Made by a program: the position numbers and the translations under genes
NCBI GenBank assembly: GCA_002841375.1
Contig: PGZO01000010.1
Location: 1 to 64,000, forward strand
DNA: 64,000 nt
Direction of reading: 5' to 3'
From: Firmicutes bacterium HGW-Firmicutes-7
GTDB lineage: Bacteria > Bacillota > Clostridia > Lachnospirales > Vallitaleaceae
In this document: piece by piece, positions 40,891-49,599 of the stretch
Position numbering within the stretch: position 1 is the first letter of the stretch
How the letters are laid out: each line of letters starts with the position of its first letter
The notes under the pieces: generated by a model
Seen by the model: only the letters and a program-made list of their open reading frames with translations
Databases searched by the model: none
Told to the model about the DNA's origin: nothing

Positions 40891-41180
40891 AGAAACACCT
40901 CCGCCAAACATAGTAATAAATACTACTTAATGTAATATTGACATTATATAACACGAATGCCAATAATTCAATAGCTATTTATTAAAAATACATTGTGCGT
41001 TTTTATTTTTAACAAATAAACTACACATTATACATTATGTAAATAAAAAGTTCCCTTTCATAATGAAATAATTCATTCAAAAGATTTACACGCTATAATA
41101 ACCACGCATAAAAAAATTTTTACCTAACGGCGGACACGGGAAATTTATATTATTGAATCTTTATGAAAACATAAAAGTAG

Positions 41181-41208
41181 TTACATAATATTACTTCTAT
41201 GCTATAAT
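41181..41208 (+). promoter_or_regulatory. Possible promoter of rsmA
   Basis: TTACAT (41181-41186) and TATAAT (41203-41208) are 16 bases apart. The transcript would start near 41215 and include the long hairpin that follows. Confidence 0.55.
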
Positions 41209-41230
41209 TATCATTACCGAAAATATGAAT

Positions 41231-41366
41231 ATAATAATGGTTGTAGCGTAAAAGTTAGTTTATTCTAATTTGTACACAATATATATCGATGGTTAAAGCC
41301 CCCATTGAACTATATGTTGTGCAATGAAGAATAACGATATACTTTTGACGCTATTACCATAATAAT
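41231..41366 (+). promoter_or_regulatory. Long imperfect hairpin in the rsmA leader
   Basis: 41231-41255 pairs with 41341-41366 at most positions (shared TAGCGT and AAAAGT blocks). Inside, CACAATATAT-type sequence pairs with ATATGTTGTG, and ATGG with CCAT around TTAAAGCCCC. The whole 136-base region folds on itself, between promoter and ribosome site. It could be a regulatory leader or a small palindromic insertion. Confidence 0.55.
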
Positions 41367-41383
41367 TACAAGTGGAGAATTAA

Positions 41384-42247
41384 ATGCAAGAAAAAATCGC
41401 TAGCCCAAAAAGAACTATGGAAATAATCAATAAATATAATTTTGTTATTCAAAAACGTTTTGGTCAAAACTTTCTTATAGATTTAAATATACTTGAGAAG
41501 ATTGTTCAAGGAGCAGAGTTAACAGAAGATGATGTGGTTATTGAGATTGGTCCAGGCATTGGTAGCTTAACACAAGTTTTAGCTGAAAATGCAAAAAAAG
41601 TCATAGCTATAGAAATAGACAAAAAGCTTATCCCTATATTAGAAGAAACACTAATAGGATACGATAATATTACTATTATAAATGAAGATATATTAAAAGT
41701 TGATTTGCATAAACTTATAGCGCAACACAATGAAGGCAATAAAGTAAAAGTTATTGCGAATTTACCATATTATATTACAACACCTATAATAATGGGACTT
41801 TTTGAAAATAATATTCCAGTTGATATAATTACTGTTATGGTACAAAAAGAAGTTGCAGATAGAATGCAAGCAAAGCCAGGAAAAAAAGATTATGGCGCGT
41901 TATCTCTAGCAGTACAATACTACTCTAAGCCAAAGATTGTTACTCAAGTTGGTCCAAATTGCTTTATTCCCGCACCTAAAGTGGGTTCTTCGGTAATAAG
42001 TTTAAAGCGTTTTGATGAGCAAGCGTTTGATGTCACAGACCCAAAGTTTTTATTTAGACTCATAAAAGCTGCATTTAGTCAAAGAAGAAAAACACTAGTC
42101 AATAGTGTGAGTAATCATGAGAATCTCGAGGTTTCCAAAGAACAGTTACTTCAAGCGCTTCATGAAATGGGATTAGATCCAAGGGTGCGTGGAGAGGCAC
42201 TAACGCTTGAACAATTCATTGAATTAACGAATTGTATTATCAACTAA
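41384..42247 (+). CDS. rsmA: 16S rRNA dimethyladenosine transferase RsmA (KsgA)
   Basis: This 287-aa SAM enzyme dimethylates two adjacent adenines near the 3' end of 16S rRNA during ribosome maturation. It has KRFGQNFLIDLNILEKIV at the start, SAM motif VIEIGPGIGSLTQVLA, and catalytic NLPYYITTPI. FSQRRKTLVNSV in the C-terminal helical domain is typical. GTGGAG lies before the ATG. It is distinguished from Erm resistance methylases by length and the RsmA-type C-terminus. Confidence 0.97.
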   Translation: MQEKIASPKRTMEIINKYNFVIQKRFGQNFLIDLNILEKIVQGAELTEDDVVIEIGPGIGSLTQVLAENAKKVIAIEIDKKLIPILEETLIGYDNITIINEDILKVDLHKLIAQHNEGNKVKVIANLPYYITTPIIMGLFENNIPVDIITVMVQKEVADRMQAKPGKKDYGALSLAVQYYSKPKIVTQVGPNCFIPAPKVGSSVISLKRFDEQAFDVTDPKFLFRLIKAAFSQRRKTLVNSVSNHENLEVSKEQLLQALHEMGLDPRVRGEALTLEQFIELTNCIIN

Positions 42248-42263
42248 CGTAAAACAATTAATA

Positions 42264-42305
42264 AAACCCCTTTTTTACTAATATAAATATAAAAAGGGGG
42301 TTTTT
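42264..42305 (+). terminator. Terminator-like hairpin that contains the next gene's ribosome site
   Basis: AAAACCCCTTTTTT pairs with AAAAAGGGGGTTTTT around a 15-base loop. It follows rsmA as a terminator would. The G-run (42296-42300) also lies seven bases before the ATG at 42308 and is the only ribosome-binding candidate. Confidence 0.7.
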
Positions 42306-42307
42306 AA

Positions 42308-43855
42308 ATGGAAAAGTATTTTAGAAAAATAGTTCATATCGAAGCTATTAATAAGGAATATTGTCCACATGTTGCTTACTATAAATTGGAAAAAAGAAAT
42401 GGTAAATACAAAGTTACGATATCAATTGAAGGCATTCAGTCAAGAGATGAAGAGAACTATTATTTTTGTTTAGTTTATAAAAAAGATCAAAGGTATTATG
42501 CAAAAGAAATTCAAGCTATTATAGTTGGTAAAAATGGAAAAGTTAATCAAGTGATTCAAGTAGATGAACCGTGGATGAACGAAATAAAAGGAGTCGTTAT
42601 TAGATGTAATCAGGAACCCATTTTAGTTGGTTATCAAGATGAAGTGTTTAACTATAATAACCTTAATACAGAAAAAATAAAGACGGAAATACATAATGAG
42701 GAGAAAAAAGAAAGTATTTACTATAATAAAGATAAAGCGCAAAGAAATGAGAATTTAGATAATAAAGAGAATAATAAGGAAGAAGTACTTAATGAAGAAC
42801 AAAATCAAGGCATTCCAAAAGACATATACATAGGAAGAAAGCAAGGTATACAAAACAGTGGCCCAGCAGACAACCAAAACGAGCAATGCAGACATAGCGT
42901 AGCAAGCAACCAAAACGAACAAAATAGCCATGGCCTAGCAGACAACCTAAACGAGCAATACAGACATAGCGTAGCAAGCAACCAAAATGAACAAAATAGC
43001 CATGGCCTAGCAGGCAACCAAAACGAGCAATACAGACATAGCGTAGCAGGTAATCAAAACGAACAAAATAGCCATGGTATAGCAGGCAACCAAAATGAGC
43101 AAAATAGTCATGGCATAGAAAATAACCAAAACGAAGCAAATAGCCATGACGTACTAAGTAATCAAGCTGATCAAGAGAGCTATAAGGCAAGTATGCAAGG
43201 CACTAGAAATATTCAAGATGTGGATACAACAGAAGAAATCGAAAATGATCAAAAAACAACCTATCCGAATAAAGGAAAAACAAATAAGAATAATGACTCA
43301 AGTATAAAGAATAAAAAATTAGATACGAATACAACAGACTCATTTAAAAAAGAAAAATCTGGTGAAAGTAATGATTATTATAAGCAAAGTACAATAAATC
43401 ATAATAATGCACAAAGTAATAAGAATCAAAGTAGTAAGAAACCTGAGGGTGCATTGAATACTATTGATTATATAAAAAAGCAACTTGAATTAAAAGAAGA
43501 AGTAAAGAAAATTGAAGATATTTTTCAACAAAACGATAAAATAACACCATTCGATAAACAAGACCCTAAAACAGAATGGGTAAAAATTGAAATAACAGAC
43601 CTTGTTTTTTTGCCATTAGAATCATGGATTCTAATGAATAACGCGTTTTTAATGACATGCTATAGGAAATACAAGCATTTAATTTTGGGCAGAAATAAAG
43701 ATGAGGGTACTTTGAAGCTTGGAATTCCAGATATATATTATTTTAAAGAAAGCTTAATAGCAAATGTGTGTGGATTTGATGAATTTTATCCTTGCAATGG
43801 TAAAAATCCAAAATCTGGAGAATATGGGTACTGGGTAATAAGGACTATATTATAA
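42308..43855 (+). CDS. Repeat-containing hypothetical protein, DUF6128-like C-terminus
   Basis: This 515-aa protein has three parts. Residues 1-110 form a folded-looking N-terminal domain. Residues 110-400 are low-complexity, rich in Asn/Gln/Lys, with nine tandem 12-residue repeats of NQNEQNSHGLAG type (42872-43195). The last 115 residues (WVKIEITDLVFLPLESWIL, YRKYKHLILGR, LGIPDIYYFKESLIANVCGF) resemble DUF6128 proteins of Lachnospirales. No signal peptide is visible. The function is unknown; a flexible linker between two binding domains is a guess. Confidence 0.75.
   Translation: MEKYFRKIVHIEAINKEYCPHVAYYKLEKRNGKYKVTISIEGIQSRDEENYYFCLVYKKDQRYYAKEIQAIIVGKNGKVNQVIQVDEPWMNEIKGVVIRCNQEPILVGYQDEVFNYNNLNTEKIKTEIHNEEKKESIYYNKDKAQRNENLDNKENNKEEVLNEEQNQGIPKDIYIGRKQGIQNSGPADNQNEQCRHSVASNQNEQNSHGLADNLNEQYRHSVASNQNEQNSHGLAGNQNEQYRHSVAGNQNEQNSHGIAGNQNEQNSHGIENNQNEANSHDVLSNQADQESYKASMQGTRNIQDVDTTEEIENDQKTTYPNKGKTNKNNDSSIKNKKLDTNTTDSFKKEKSGESNDYYKQSTINHNNAQSNKNQSSKKPEGALNTIDYIKKQLELKEEVKKIEDIFQQNDKITPFDKQDPKTEWVKIEITDLVFLPLESWILMNNAFLMTCYRKYKHLILGRNKDEGTLKLGIPDIYYFKESLIANVCGFDEFYPCNGKNPKSGEYGYWVIRTIL
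42872..43195 (+). repeat. Nine tandem 36-bp repeats inside the coding region
   Basis: Each unit encodes 12 residues; units ending in HSVAS/HSVAG and HGLAD/HGLAG alternate early on, giving a 72-bp higher-order period. The last two units are degenerate (NQNEANSHDVLS, NQADQESYKASM). Such arrays change length by slippage or recombination. Confidence 0.92.
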
Positions 43856-43985
43856 TTTATTTACATGCTTCGTAATATGTAATATAAATGTAAGGAGATA
43901 TTCATATAAAATACATATTAAAACGTTAGTATGAAAGTATAGTTTGAATCCCCCTTTAAATTTAAATAGAACCTGTTATAAGAAT

Positions 43986-44023
43986 AGCCCTATCTACATG
44001 TTACTTGTAGGTAGGGCTTTTTT
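43986..44023 (+). terminator. Terminator between convergent genes
   Basis: AGCCCTATCTAC pairs with GTAGGTAGGGCT (one G-U pair), followed by six T. It ends the repeat-protein gene and faces the DUF4097 operon. Confidence 0.88.
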
Positions 44024-44039
44024 CTTGAGAAGAAATGTG

Positions 44040-45074
44040 TCATTTTGAAGAGAGCGTTACGTTTCCCATATTAGAATAAATACGGAAATCTGGACCTTCA
44101 CTCTCTTTTACAACCTTAAAGCTTGAATCAACATCAATATGGCCCAAATTTGAATCAATATATGTCGCAGTGCTATCATTATCATAAAAAGATAAGTCAA
44201 TGTTTCCCAAATCAGCATTAGCGCTTAATGTTGCGATGTTACTATAAAAAGTACCTTGAGTGGAGCCCATCTTTGTTGAAAAGCGTGCGTGTTCAATATT
44301 CTTATCACTAGTGATCTCTAAACTTCCCATGTCAAGTTCACAGACTAACGTGCCTATTGTTTCTGTAAAGTTTAGCTTGATCTCTCCAAAATTAGATTTA
44401 GAATCAAAAGATTGAACAGGCGCTGATACATTTAAAGTTATAGCACCCATTTCAGAATTAACTGAAATAGATTCCTTTGGCGTAGTTATATCTAATTCTA
44501 CATTTCCTAAGCTAGCAGAAAGGTATAAATTATTGATATTATCAAAAATACTGTGGTTTGTAATTTCTCCCATAGATAGTGTTAAATCTAAGATATTACA
44601 TTGGTAGTCTTTTGGAATATGAACATTTATATAACTAGCATACGCTCGATCTATAAAGATATTTGTAACAGAATAGTATGAGTTTATATAGAGGGTATTT
44701 TCAAGTTGCTCAATTTTATAATCAATAGAGTATAGCGGTGAGTTCGGGTACTCATTATAGTATTCAACCATAATATCTGAGCGATCTTCTTCAATAAATA
44801 TTACATCTTCTAAGGATGAATTGATTACAATAGAATCGGGTAACGTGAAGTTATCAGTTTGAGAAACTGTCAAAGTTTCAAATTGGCTACTCCGATTATT
44901 GTTGAAAATAGACCAATTATAGTCGAAATTTTTCCCATCCACCTTAAAGTTACCAAAGTTACTAAGGATATCTTTATTTTTAGAAATATAGTAACCTGTA
45001 AAGGATGTTGCAACTACTAACACAGCTAAAAAAATTATAGAGGCAACGCCTAAGAATTTATGAAATCCTTTCAT
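44040..45074 (-). CDS. DUF4097 family beta-strand repeat protein
   Basis: This 344-aa protein has an N-terminal transmembrane helix (VASIIFLAVLVVATSFTGYYI) and an outer domain of repeated short beta strands (SNLGHIDVDSS, SNMGNVTLSSK, SEMGAITLNVS), the pattern of DUF4097 adhesin-like beta-helix domains. It is the last gene of a PadR-DUF1700-DUF4097 operon, often linked to envelope stress. The molecular function is unknown. Confidence 0.85.
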   Translation of the reverse strand: MKGFHKFLGVASIIFLAVLVVATSFTGYYISKNKDILSNFGNFKVDGKNFDYNWSIFNNNRSSQFETLTVSQTDNFTLPDSIVINSSLEDVIFIEEDRSDIMVEYYNEYPNSPLYSIDYKIEQLENTLYINSYYSVTNIFIDRAYASYINVHIPKDYQCNILDLTLSMGEITNHSIFDNINNLYLSASLGNVELDITTPKESISVNSEMGAITLNVSAPVQSFDSKSNFGEIKLNFTETIGTLVCELDMGSLEITSDKNIEHARFSTKMGSTQGTFYSNIATLSANADLGNIDLSFYDNDSTATYIDSNLGHIDVDSSFKVVKESEGPDFRIYSNMGNVTLSSK

Positions 45075-45075
45075 G

Positions 45076-45711
45076 TTAAAACCCCCTTATAAGTTTAATT
45101 AGCCACTTAACATATTTATGTGTAAATATACAAGTGAATCTAATTAAAAAGTACATAGATATGAGTATTAAGCCACCAATACAAATTATAATAATAGAAA
45201 TAGCAAATAGCAATATAGGATACTGATATAATACTAAAGGTGCACTTAAAAATGCAACTGGGGTAGCAATTAACGAGGATATTAATAGTACAAAACCCCC
45301 AAATAATAGGCCAACTCCTGAAACTGTAAACCCAATCAGAACACCCCAATAACCTATATAAAAGCCAATGAAAATGCTATTAATTATTAATGCTACTATA
45401 GAAAGAGCAACAATTTCTCCAATGCTATTTCCATATTTCTTTACTGCAGTGCGTTTAGGCTTTTGTGCAGGGGACGTATCTGGATTTTGACTAGGAGAAA
45501 CTGAAATAGGAATAGGAACAATAGCGCTCACAAATTGTCTTGCTATATTTTCTGGATCACCTAAAGATGAAATGATCTCTTCTTCTAAAATCCCTTGTTT
45601 CATTTCTTCTTTAAAATGTTCTTCATAATCGTACATAATTTCTCTTCTTTCATTGTAGGGCAAAGAAGTAAGCAAACGGTCTAAACTTTCTAAATAATCG
45701 TCTTTTAACAT
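45076..45711 (-). CDS. DUF1700 (HAAS) family membrane protein
   Basis: This 211-aa protein starts with a helical domain of about 75 residues (LESLDRLLTSLPYNERREIMYDYEEHFKEEMKQG... EEIISSLGDPENIARQF), the DUF1700/HAAS signature, followed by about four transmembrane helices. HAAS domains are thought to interact with PadR regulators. It lies between the PadR gene and the DUF4097 gene with a one-base gap to each, so all three are co-transcribed. Confidence 0.9.
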   Translation of the reverse strand: MLKDDYLESLDRLLTSLPYNERREIMYDYEEHFKEEMKQGILEEEIISSLGDPENIARQFVSAIVPIPISVSPSQNPDTSPAQKPKRTAVKKYGNSIGEIVALSIVALIINSIFIGFYIGYWGVLIGFTVSGVGLLFGGFVLLISSLIATPVAFLSAPLVLYQYPILLFAISIIIICIGGLILISMYFLIRFTCIFTHKYVKWLIKLIRGF

Positions 45712-45712
45712 A

Positions 45713-46021
45713 TTAATCCTCCTCGATAAGATTGCTGACTCGATATATGATGTCCTGCCATTCTAATAAATAAATTTCCTTAGCTTCGAATCCTTTTTTT
45801 GTGAGACGATAGGTTTTTTTTGAATCACCATTAATTTCTTTCATCGTTGTTTCCAATAACCCTTCATATGTTAAATGCCTTAATAAAGGATATAAATTTC
45901 CTACAGGTACCTTTACACTAGAAGAAATTATCTTAACAAGCTCATAAGCCGTATGGTCCTTTTTCGAAAGGATAGAAAAAACACATAATTCAATTACACC
46001 TTTTTTGAATTGAATGTTCAA
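45713..46021 (-). CDS. PadR family transcriptional regulator
   Basis: This 102-aa winged-helix protein has the PadR core FKKGVIELCVFSILSKKDHTAYELVKIIS and VPVGNLYPLLRHLTYEGLLET. The frame runs to 46048, but GGAGG lies inside the extension and fits a TTG start at 46021 (read as Met, giving MNIQFKKGV), which is where homologues begin. It probably represses its own operon and senses a signal together with the HAAS protein. Confidence 0.9.
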   Translation of the reverse strand: MNIQFKKGVIELCVFSILSKKDHTAYELVKIISSSVKVPVGNLYPLLRHLTYEGLLETTMKEINGDSKKTYRLTKKGFEAKEIYLLEWQDIIYRVSNLIEED

Positions 46022-46210
46022 ATGAATTACCTCCTCAACAAATAACATAATTATTACATATATTCACCAGTAATATTGAAATATAAAATTCATTAGATAG
46101 GGAAAACTTATCTATTATCGGTATTACGATTTTCCAACTCCATGAAAAAAAGTATAGCATGGAAGGCTTTGTAAAAGGCTATAATGAGATTAAAATTTGG
46201 TTAAAAAACC

Positions 46211-46238
46211 TTGACAAAATAAAAAATAATGATATACT
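46211..46238 (+). promoter_or_regulatory. Promoter of fabH
   Basis: TTGACA (46211-46216) and TATACT (46233-46238) are 16 bases apart. The first FabT-like box begins on the last base of the -10, so a bound repressor would block initiation. Confidence 0.82.
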
Positions 46239-46271
46239 TTGAATATCAAAGCAAATACTTTGACTATCAAA
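46238..46271 (+). promoter_or_regulatory. Two FabT-like operator boxes before fabH
   Basis: TTTGAATATCAAA (46238-46250) and TTTGACTATCAAA (46259-46271) match the core of the MarR-type FabT box known from streptococci. They are exactly 21 bases apart, two DNA turns, on the same face. Confidence 0.8.
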
Positions 46272-46312
46272 CAATTTGACGATATTTGTAATAATTAAAA
46301 AAGGAGTTGCTT

Positions 46313-47278
46313 ATGAAATATGGAAAGATTATTGGTACAGGAAAATACTTACCTAAGAGAATCCTTACCAATATTGATTTAGAGCAAATTATAGACACAA
46401 CGGATGATTGGATATATTCTAGAACAGGAATTAAAGAAAGACGAATTGCAGATGATGAAACATGTTATGATCTTGCAATATTAGCAGCAAAGGATGCGCT
46501 TAAGGCATCAGAGCTAGACCCTGAAAATATAGATCTCATAATTGTAGCTACGATGACAGCTGAGTATGCAACACCTGCCATTTCATGCTTAGTGCAAAAA
46601 GCAATAGGCGCAAAAAACGCACTTGCATTTGATTTATCAGCTGCATGTTCGGGATTTGTTTTTGCAATTCATACAGCAAATCAGTTTATTATGAATGGAA
46701 CTTTTAACAATGCACTCATTATTGGAAGTGAAAAGCTATCTAACATCATTAATTGGGAAGATAGAAATACATGTGTATTGTTTGGAGATGGTGCAGGCGC
46801 AGTAGTAGTAGAAGCAAGTGAAGAACAAGGAATAATAGAAACAATTTGTAGGTCAGTAGGCGAAGATTATGCTTGTTTAACTGCAGGTATAAAAAGAATT
46901 AAAACGCCTTTTAAGAATGTTAATATTGAGCAGGATTTTATTGAAATGGAGGGAAGAGAAGTATTTGAGTTTGCTTGTACGAAAGTACCACAGTGCATAG
47001 AAGAAGTATTAGAAAAGGCAAAATTAGAAAAGAGCGATATTGATTATTATATTTTGCATCAGGCGAATACGCGTATAATTAGTAAAGTTGCAAAAAAATT
47101 AAGCGAGCCACTAGATAAGTTTTATACAAATATGGAATTCTATGGAAACACCTCTTCTGCCAGTATAGGAATTGCACTAGATGAAATGGTAAAAGCTGGA
47201 AAATTAAAAAATAAGAAAGTAATTTTAGCAGGATTTGGTGCGGGTTTAACGTATGGAGCAAGTATTATTCAATTTTAA
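46313..47278 (+). CDS. fabH: 3-oxoacyl-ACP synthase III FabH
   Basis: This 321-aa enzyme starts fatty acid synthesis by condensing acetyl-CoA (or a branched starter) with malonyl-ACP. The catalytic triad is visible: Cys in DLSAACSGFVFAI, His in ILHQAN, Asn in FYGNTSSAS. A TTG at 46307 falls between the ribosome site AAGGAG and the ATG, so ATG 46313 is chosen. It leads the fab cluster, directly under the operator-promoter region. Confidence 0.97.
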   Translation: MKYGKIIGTGKYLPKRILTNIDLEQIIDTTDDWIYSRTGIKERRIADDETCYDLAILAAKDALKASELDPENIDLIIVATMTAEYATPAISCLVQKAIGAKNALAFDLSAACSGFVFAIHTANQFIMNGTFNNALIIGSEKLSNIINWEDRNTCVLFGDGAGAVVVEASEEQGIIETICRSVGEDYACLTAGIKRIKTPFKNVNIEQDFIEMEGREVFEFACTKVPQCIEEVLEKAKLEKSDIDYYILHQANTRIISKVAKKLSEPLDKFYTNMEFYGNTSSASIGIALDEMVKAGKLKNKKVILAGFGAGLTYGASIIQF

Positions 47279-47352
47279 CTAACATTTAAGGATTTCTTGA
47301 CCAATGGTTAAGAGCCCTAAACATATAATTATTATTCCAGGAGGATTTAAAA

Positions 47353-47577
47353 ATGAATTTTGAAAAATTAAAAGAGCTTATAGTAGAAGAACTAGGTGTT
47401 GAGGCAGAAGCAGTAACAATGGAAGCAAGTTTTGCAGATGATTTAGGTGCAGATTCATTAGACTTATTTGAGTTAGTTATGGCTATTGAAGACACTTTTG
47501 GCGTAAAAATTCCAAACGAAGATTTAGCCAATATCAAAACAGTTAAAAGCGCTATTGATTATATTGAAGCAAACTAA
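47353..47577 (+). CDS. acpP: Acyl carrier protein
   Basis: This 74-aa acidic protein carries growing acyl chains on a phosphopantetheine arm. The attachment serine is in [14 protein letters not shown]. Surrounding residues are typical, although Phe replaces the usual Val/Thr after DSLDL. CAGGAGG lies before the ATG. A strong terminator follows the stop. Confidence 0.97.
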   Translation: MNFEKLKELIVEELGVEAEAVTMEASFADDLGADSLDLFELVMAIEDTFGVKIPNEDLANIKTVKSAIDYIEAN

Positions 47578-47584
47578 TAAGCAT

Positions 47585-47622
47585 TTAACCAAATGCAAGC
47601 ATGACTTGCATTTGGTTAATTC
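47585..47622 (+). terminator. Terminator after acpP
   Basis: TTAACCAAATGCAAG pairs perfectly with CTTGCATTTGGTTAA (15 bp, 5-nt loop), followed by TTCTT. It separates fabH-acpP from fabD onward. Confidence 0.8.
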
Positions 47623-47748
47623 TTCATCAAAAATGACACAAATACTTAAGAACAATCACTTAACGTATCAAGTAGTATCCAATTATCAGATCAAAACATA
47701 GAAAAATAGGGATAAAAACAATAAATAAGTACATTACTAAATCAATAC

Positions 47749-47761
47749 TTTGACTATCAAA
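47749..47761 (+). promoter_or_regulatory. FabT-like box before fabD
   Basis: TTTGACTATCAAA is identical to the second fabH box, and the flanks AATACT and AGTATT extend the palindrome. It implies a second repressed promoter driving fabD-accA. Confidence 0.78.
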
Positions 47762-47832
47762 ATAGTATTTAAGTTTTAAGGAGATAGCTAAGCATCATAT
47801 AGAAATTATAATTATAAAAAGGTAGGGATGAT

Positions 47833-48798
47833 ATGAATAAAATAGCATTTATTTTTCCAGGTCAGGGTGCACAATATGTAGGTATGGGTAAAGAAATCGT
47901 TAATAGTAATAAAGAAAGCAAGGAAGTATTTGACTACGCAAACAATATACTTGATTTTGATTTAGAAGAAATTTGCTTTTCTGAACAAGAGAAAATTCAT
48001 AATACAGAATATACACAACCAGCGCTATTAGCCACATCTATTGCAATATTAAAGGCGGTAGAAGCGTTTGGTATTAAACCAGATTATGTAGCCGGCCTAA
48101 GCTTAGGGGAATATAGTGCGCTTGTAGCAAATGGGTGTATAGATTTTGAAGATGCTGTTTATCTTGTAAGAAAAAGAGGACAGTTTATGGAAGAAGCAGC
48201 TAGAAAAACGCAAGGTACGATGGCTGCAGTTATTGGCGCTGACAAAGCGACAATTGAAGAAGAATGTAAAAAAGCAAAGGGAATTGTAAGTGTAGCGAAT
48301 TATAATAGCCCGGCTCAAATTGTTATTGCTGGTGAAGTTCAAGCTGTTTCAGAAGTCTCCGCAAAACTTATTGAAAAAGGAATTAGAGTAATCCCATTAA
48401 AAGTAAGTGGTGCTTTTCACTCTCAATTGATGAAAGAAGCTGCAAATAAACTTGAAGATGTGCTTAATGATATTGATATTAAACCTTTTAATACACCTTA
48501 TGCTACGAATGTATCAGGGGAAATAATGTATACATGCGAAGGGGTTAAAGATTTACTAATTGAGCAAGTCATGTCATCTGTGAAATGGGAAGACTGTATA
48601 AATTCCTTAATTGCTCAAGGCGTAGATACTTTTGTTGAAATAGGGCCAGGTAAAACCTTATCCGGACTTGTAAAAAAAATAGATAGAAGTAAAAAAGTAT
48701 TAAACATTGAAGATATTAGTAGTCTTCAAAAATCAAGAGAGTTACTTAAACACTTAATTAAGAAAGAAAAGGTTGAAGAATTTTCATTGAACTATTAA
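47833..48798 (+). CDS. fabD: Malonyl-CoA:ACP transacylase FabD
   Basis: This 321-aa enzyme moves malonyl groups from CoA to ACP. It has the N-terminal [16 protein letters not shown], the nucleophile [14 protein letters not shown], and SGAFHSQLM with the catalytic His. A weak ribosome site (AGGTAGGGATGAT) precedes the ATG. In many Clostridia fabK precedes it; here there is a 255-base spacer instead. Confidence 0.96.
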   Translation: MNKIAFIFPGQGAQYVGMGKEIVNSNKESKEVFDYANNILDFDLEEICFSEQEKIHNTEYTQPALLATSIAILKAVEAFGIKPDYVAGLSLGEYSALVANGCIDFEDAVYLVRKRGQFMEEAARKTQGTMAAVIGADKATIEEECKKAKGIVSVANYNSPAQIVIAGEVQAVSEVSAKLIEKGIRVIPLKVSGAFHSQLMKEAANKLEDVLNDIDIKPFNTPYATNVSGEIMYTCEGVKDLLIEQVMSSVKWEDCINSLIAQGVDTFVEIGPGKTLSGLVKKIDRSKKVLNIEDISSLQKSRELLKHLIKKEKVEEFSLNY

Positions 48799-48829
48799 AA
48801 AGGAAAATGAATTGGAGGCATATAGAACT

Positions 48830-49570
48830 ATGGTTGAAAAAAAAGTAGCCCTTGTAACAGGAGCTAATACCGGTATTGGAAAAGAAATTGCGCTTACACT
48901 GGCTACAGAAGGATATCTTGTAATTGTAAATTATTTATTTAATGAAGATAAAGCACAAGAGGTTAAATTAGAAATTGAAAATAAAGGTGGTCAATGTCAT
49001 TTACAATATGGTGATGTGAGCGATTTTAAAATAGCAGAAGAAATGATGGCAGAAGTTTTCAATACTTTTGGGAGGTTAGATGTATTAGTAAATAATGCAG
49101 GTATAACTAGAGATCAATTGGTATTAAGAATGACTGAAGATGATTTTGATGATGTAATTCGAGTTAACTTAAAGGGGACATTTAATTGTATAAAAGGTGC
49201 TTCTAAAAAAATGTTGAAGCAACGATTTGGAAAAATTATTAATATGTCGTCTGTTGTGGGAATTATGGGCAACGTTGGACAATGTAACTACTCAGCATCA
49301 AAGGCAGGCGTTATTGGATTGACGAAGTCATTGGCACGTGAATTTGCGCCAAGAAATATTCAAGTTAATGCAATTGCACCAGGGTTTATTGAAACAGATA
49401 TGACAGATAAAATTCCAGAAAAAATTAAAGAAGAAATGATAAGTGGAATTCCTCTTCAAAGAATGGGAAAACCAGAAGATATTGCAAACATAGTTGCATT
49501 TTTAGCATCAGATAAAGCTAATTATATTACGGGTCAAATTATACAAGTCGATGGCGGCATGACAATGTAA
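48830..49570 (+). CDS. fabG: 3-oxoacyl-ACP reductase FabG
   Basis: This 246-aa short-chain dehydrogenase reduces 3-oxoacyl-ACP with NADPH. It has the nucleotide motif [20 protein letters not shown], catalytic Ser in MSSVVGIMG and YSASK (Tyr/Lys). The frame is open from a TTG at 48812. The ATG at 48830, behind GGAGG at an 11-base spacing, gives the usual N-terminus, so 48830 is chosen with modest certainty. Confidence 0.95.
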   Translation: MVEKKVALVTGANTGIGKEIALTLATEGYLVIVNYLFNEDKAQEVKLEIENKGGQCHLQYGDVSDFKIAEEMMAEVFNTFGRLDVLVNNAGITRDQLVLRMTEDDFDDVIRVNLKGTFNCIKGASKKMLKQRFGKIINMSSVVGIMGNVGQCNYSASKAGVIGLTKSLAREFAPRNIQVNAIAPGFIETDMTDKIPEKIKEEMISGIPLQRMGKPEDIANIVAFLASDKANYITGQIIQVDGGMTM

Positions 49571-49599
49571 ATTAAGGAGCACGCTTAAGGAGGAATAAA

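Noticed and set aside
42789-43190. 133-codon minus-strand frame with repeated CLLGHGYFVRFG-like residues
   Set aside because: It is the antisense reading of the 36-bp repeats in the 42308-43855 gene.
42872-43195. Regular 36-bp repeats considered as a CRISPR array
   Set aside because: Repeats are directly adjacent without unique spacers and lie in frame inside a protein gene.
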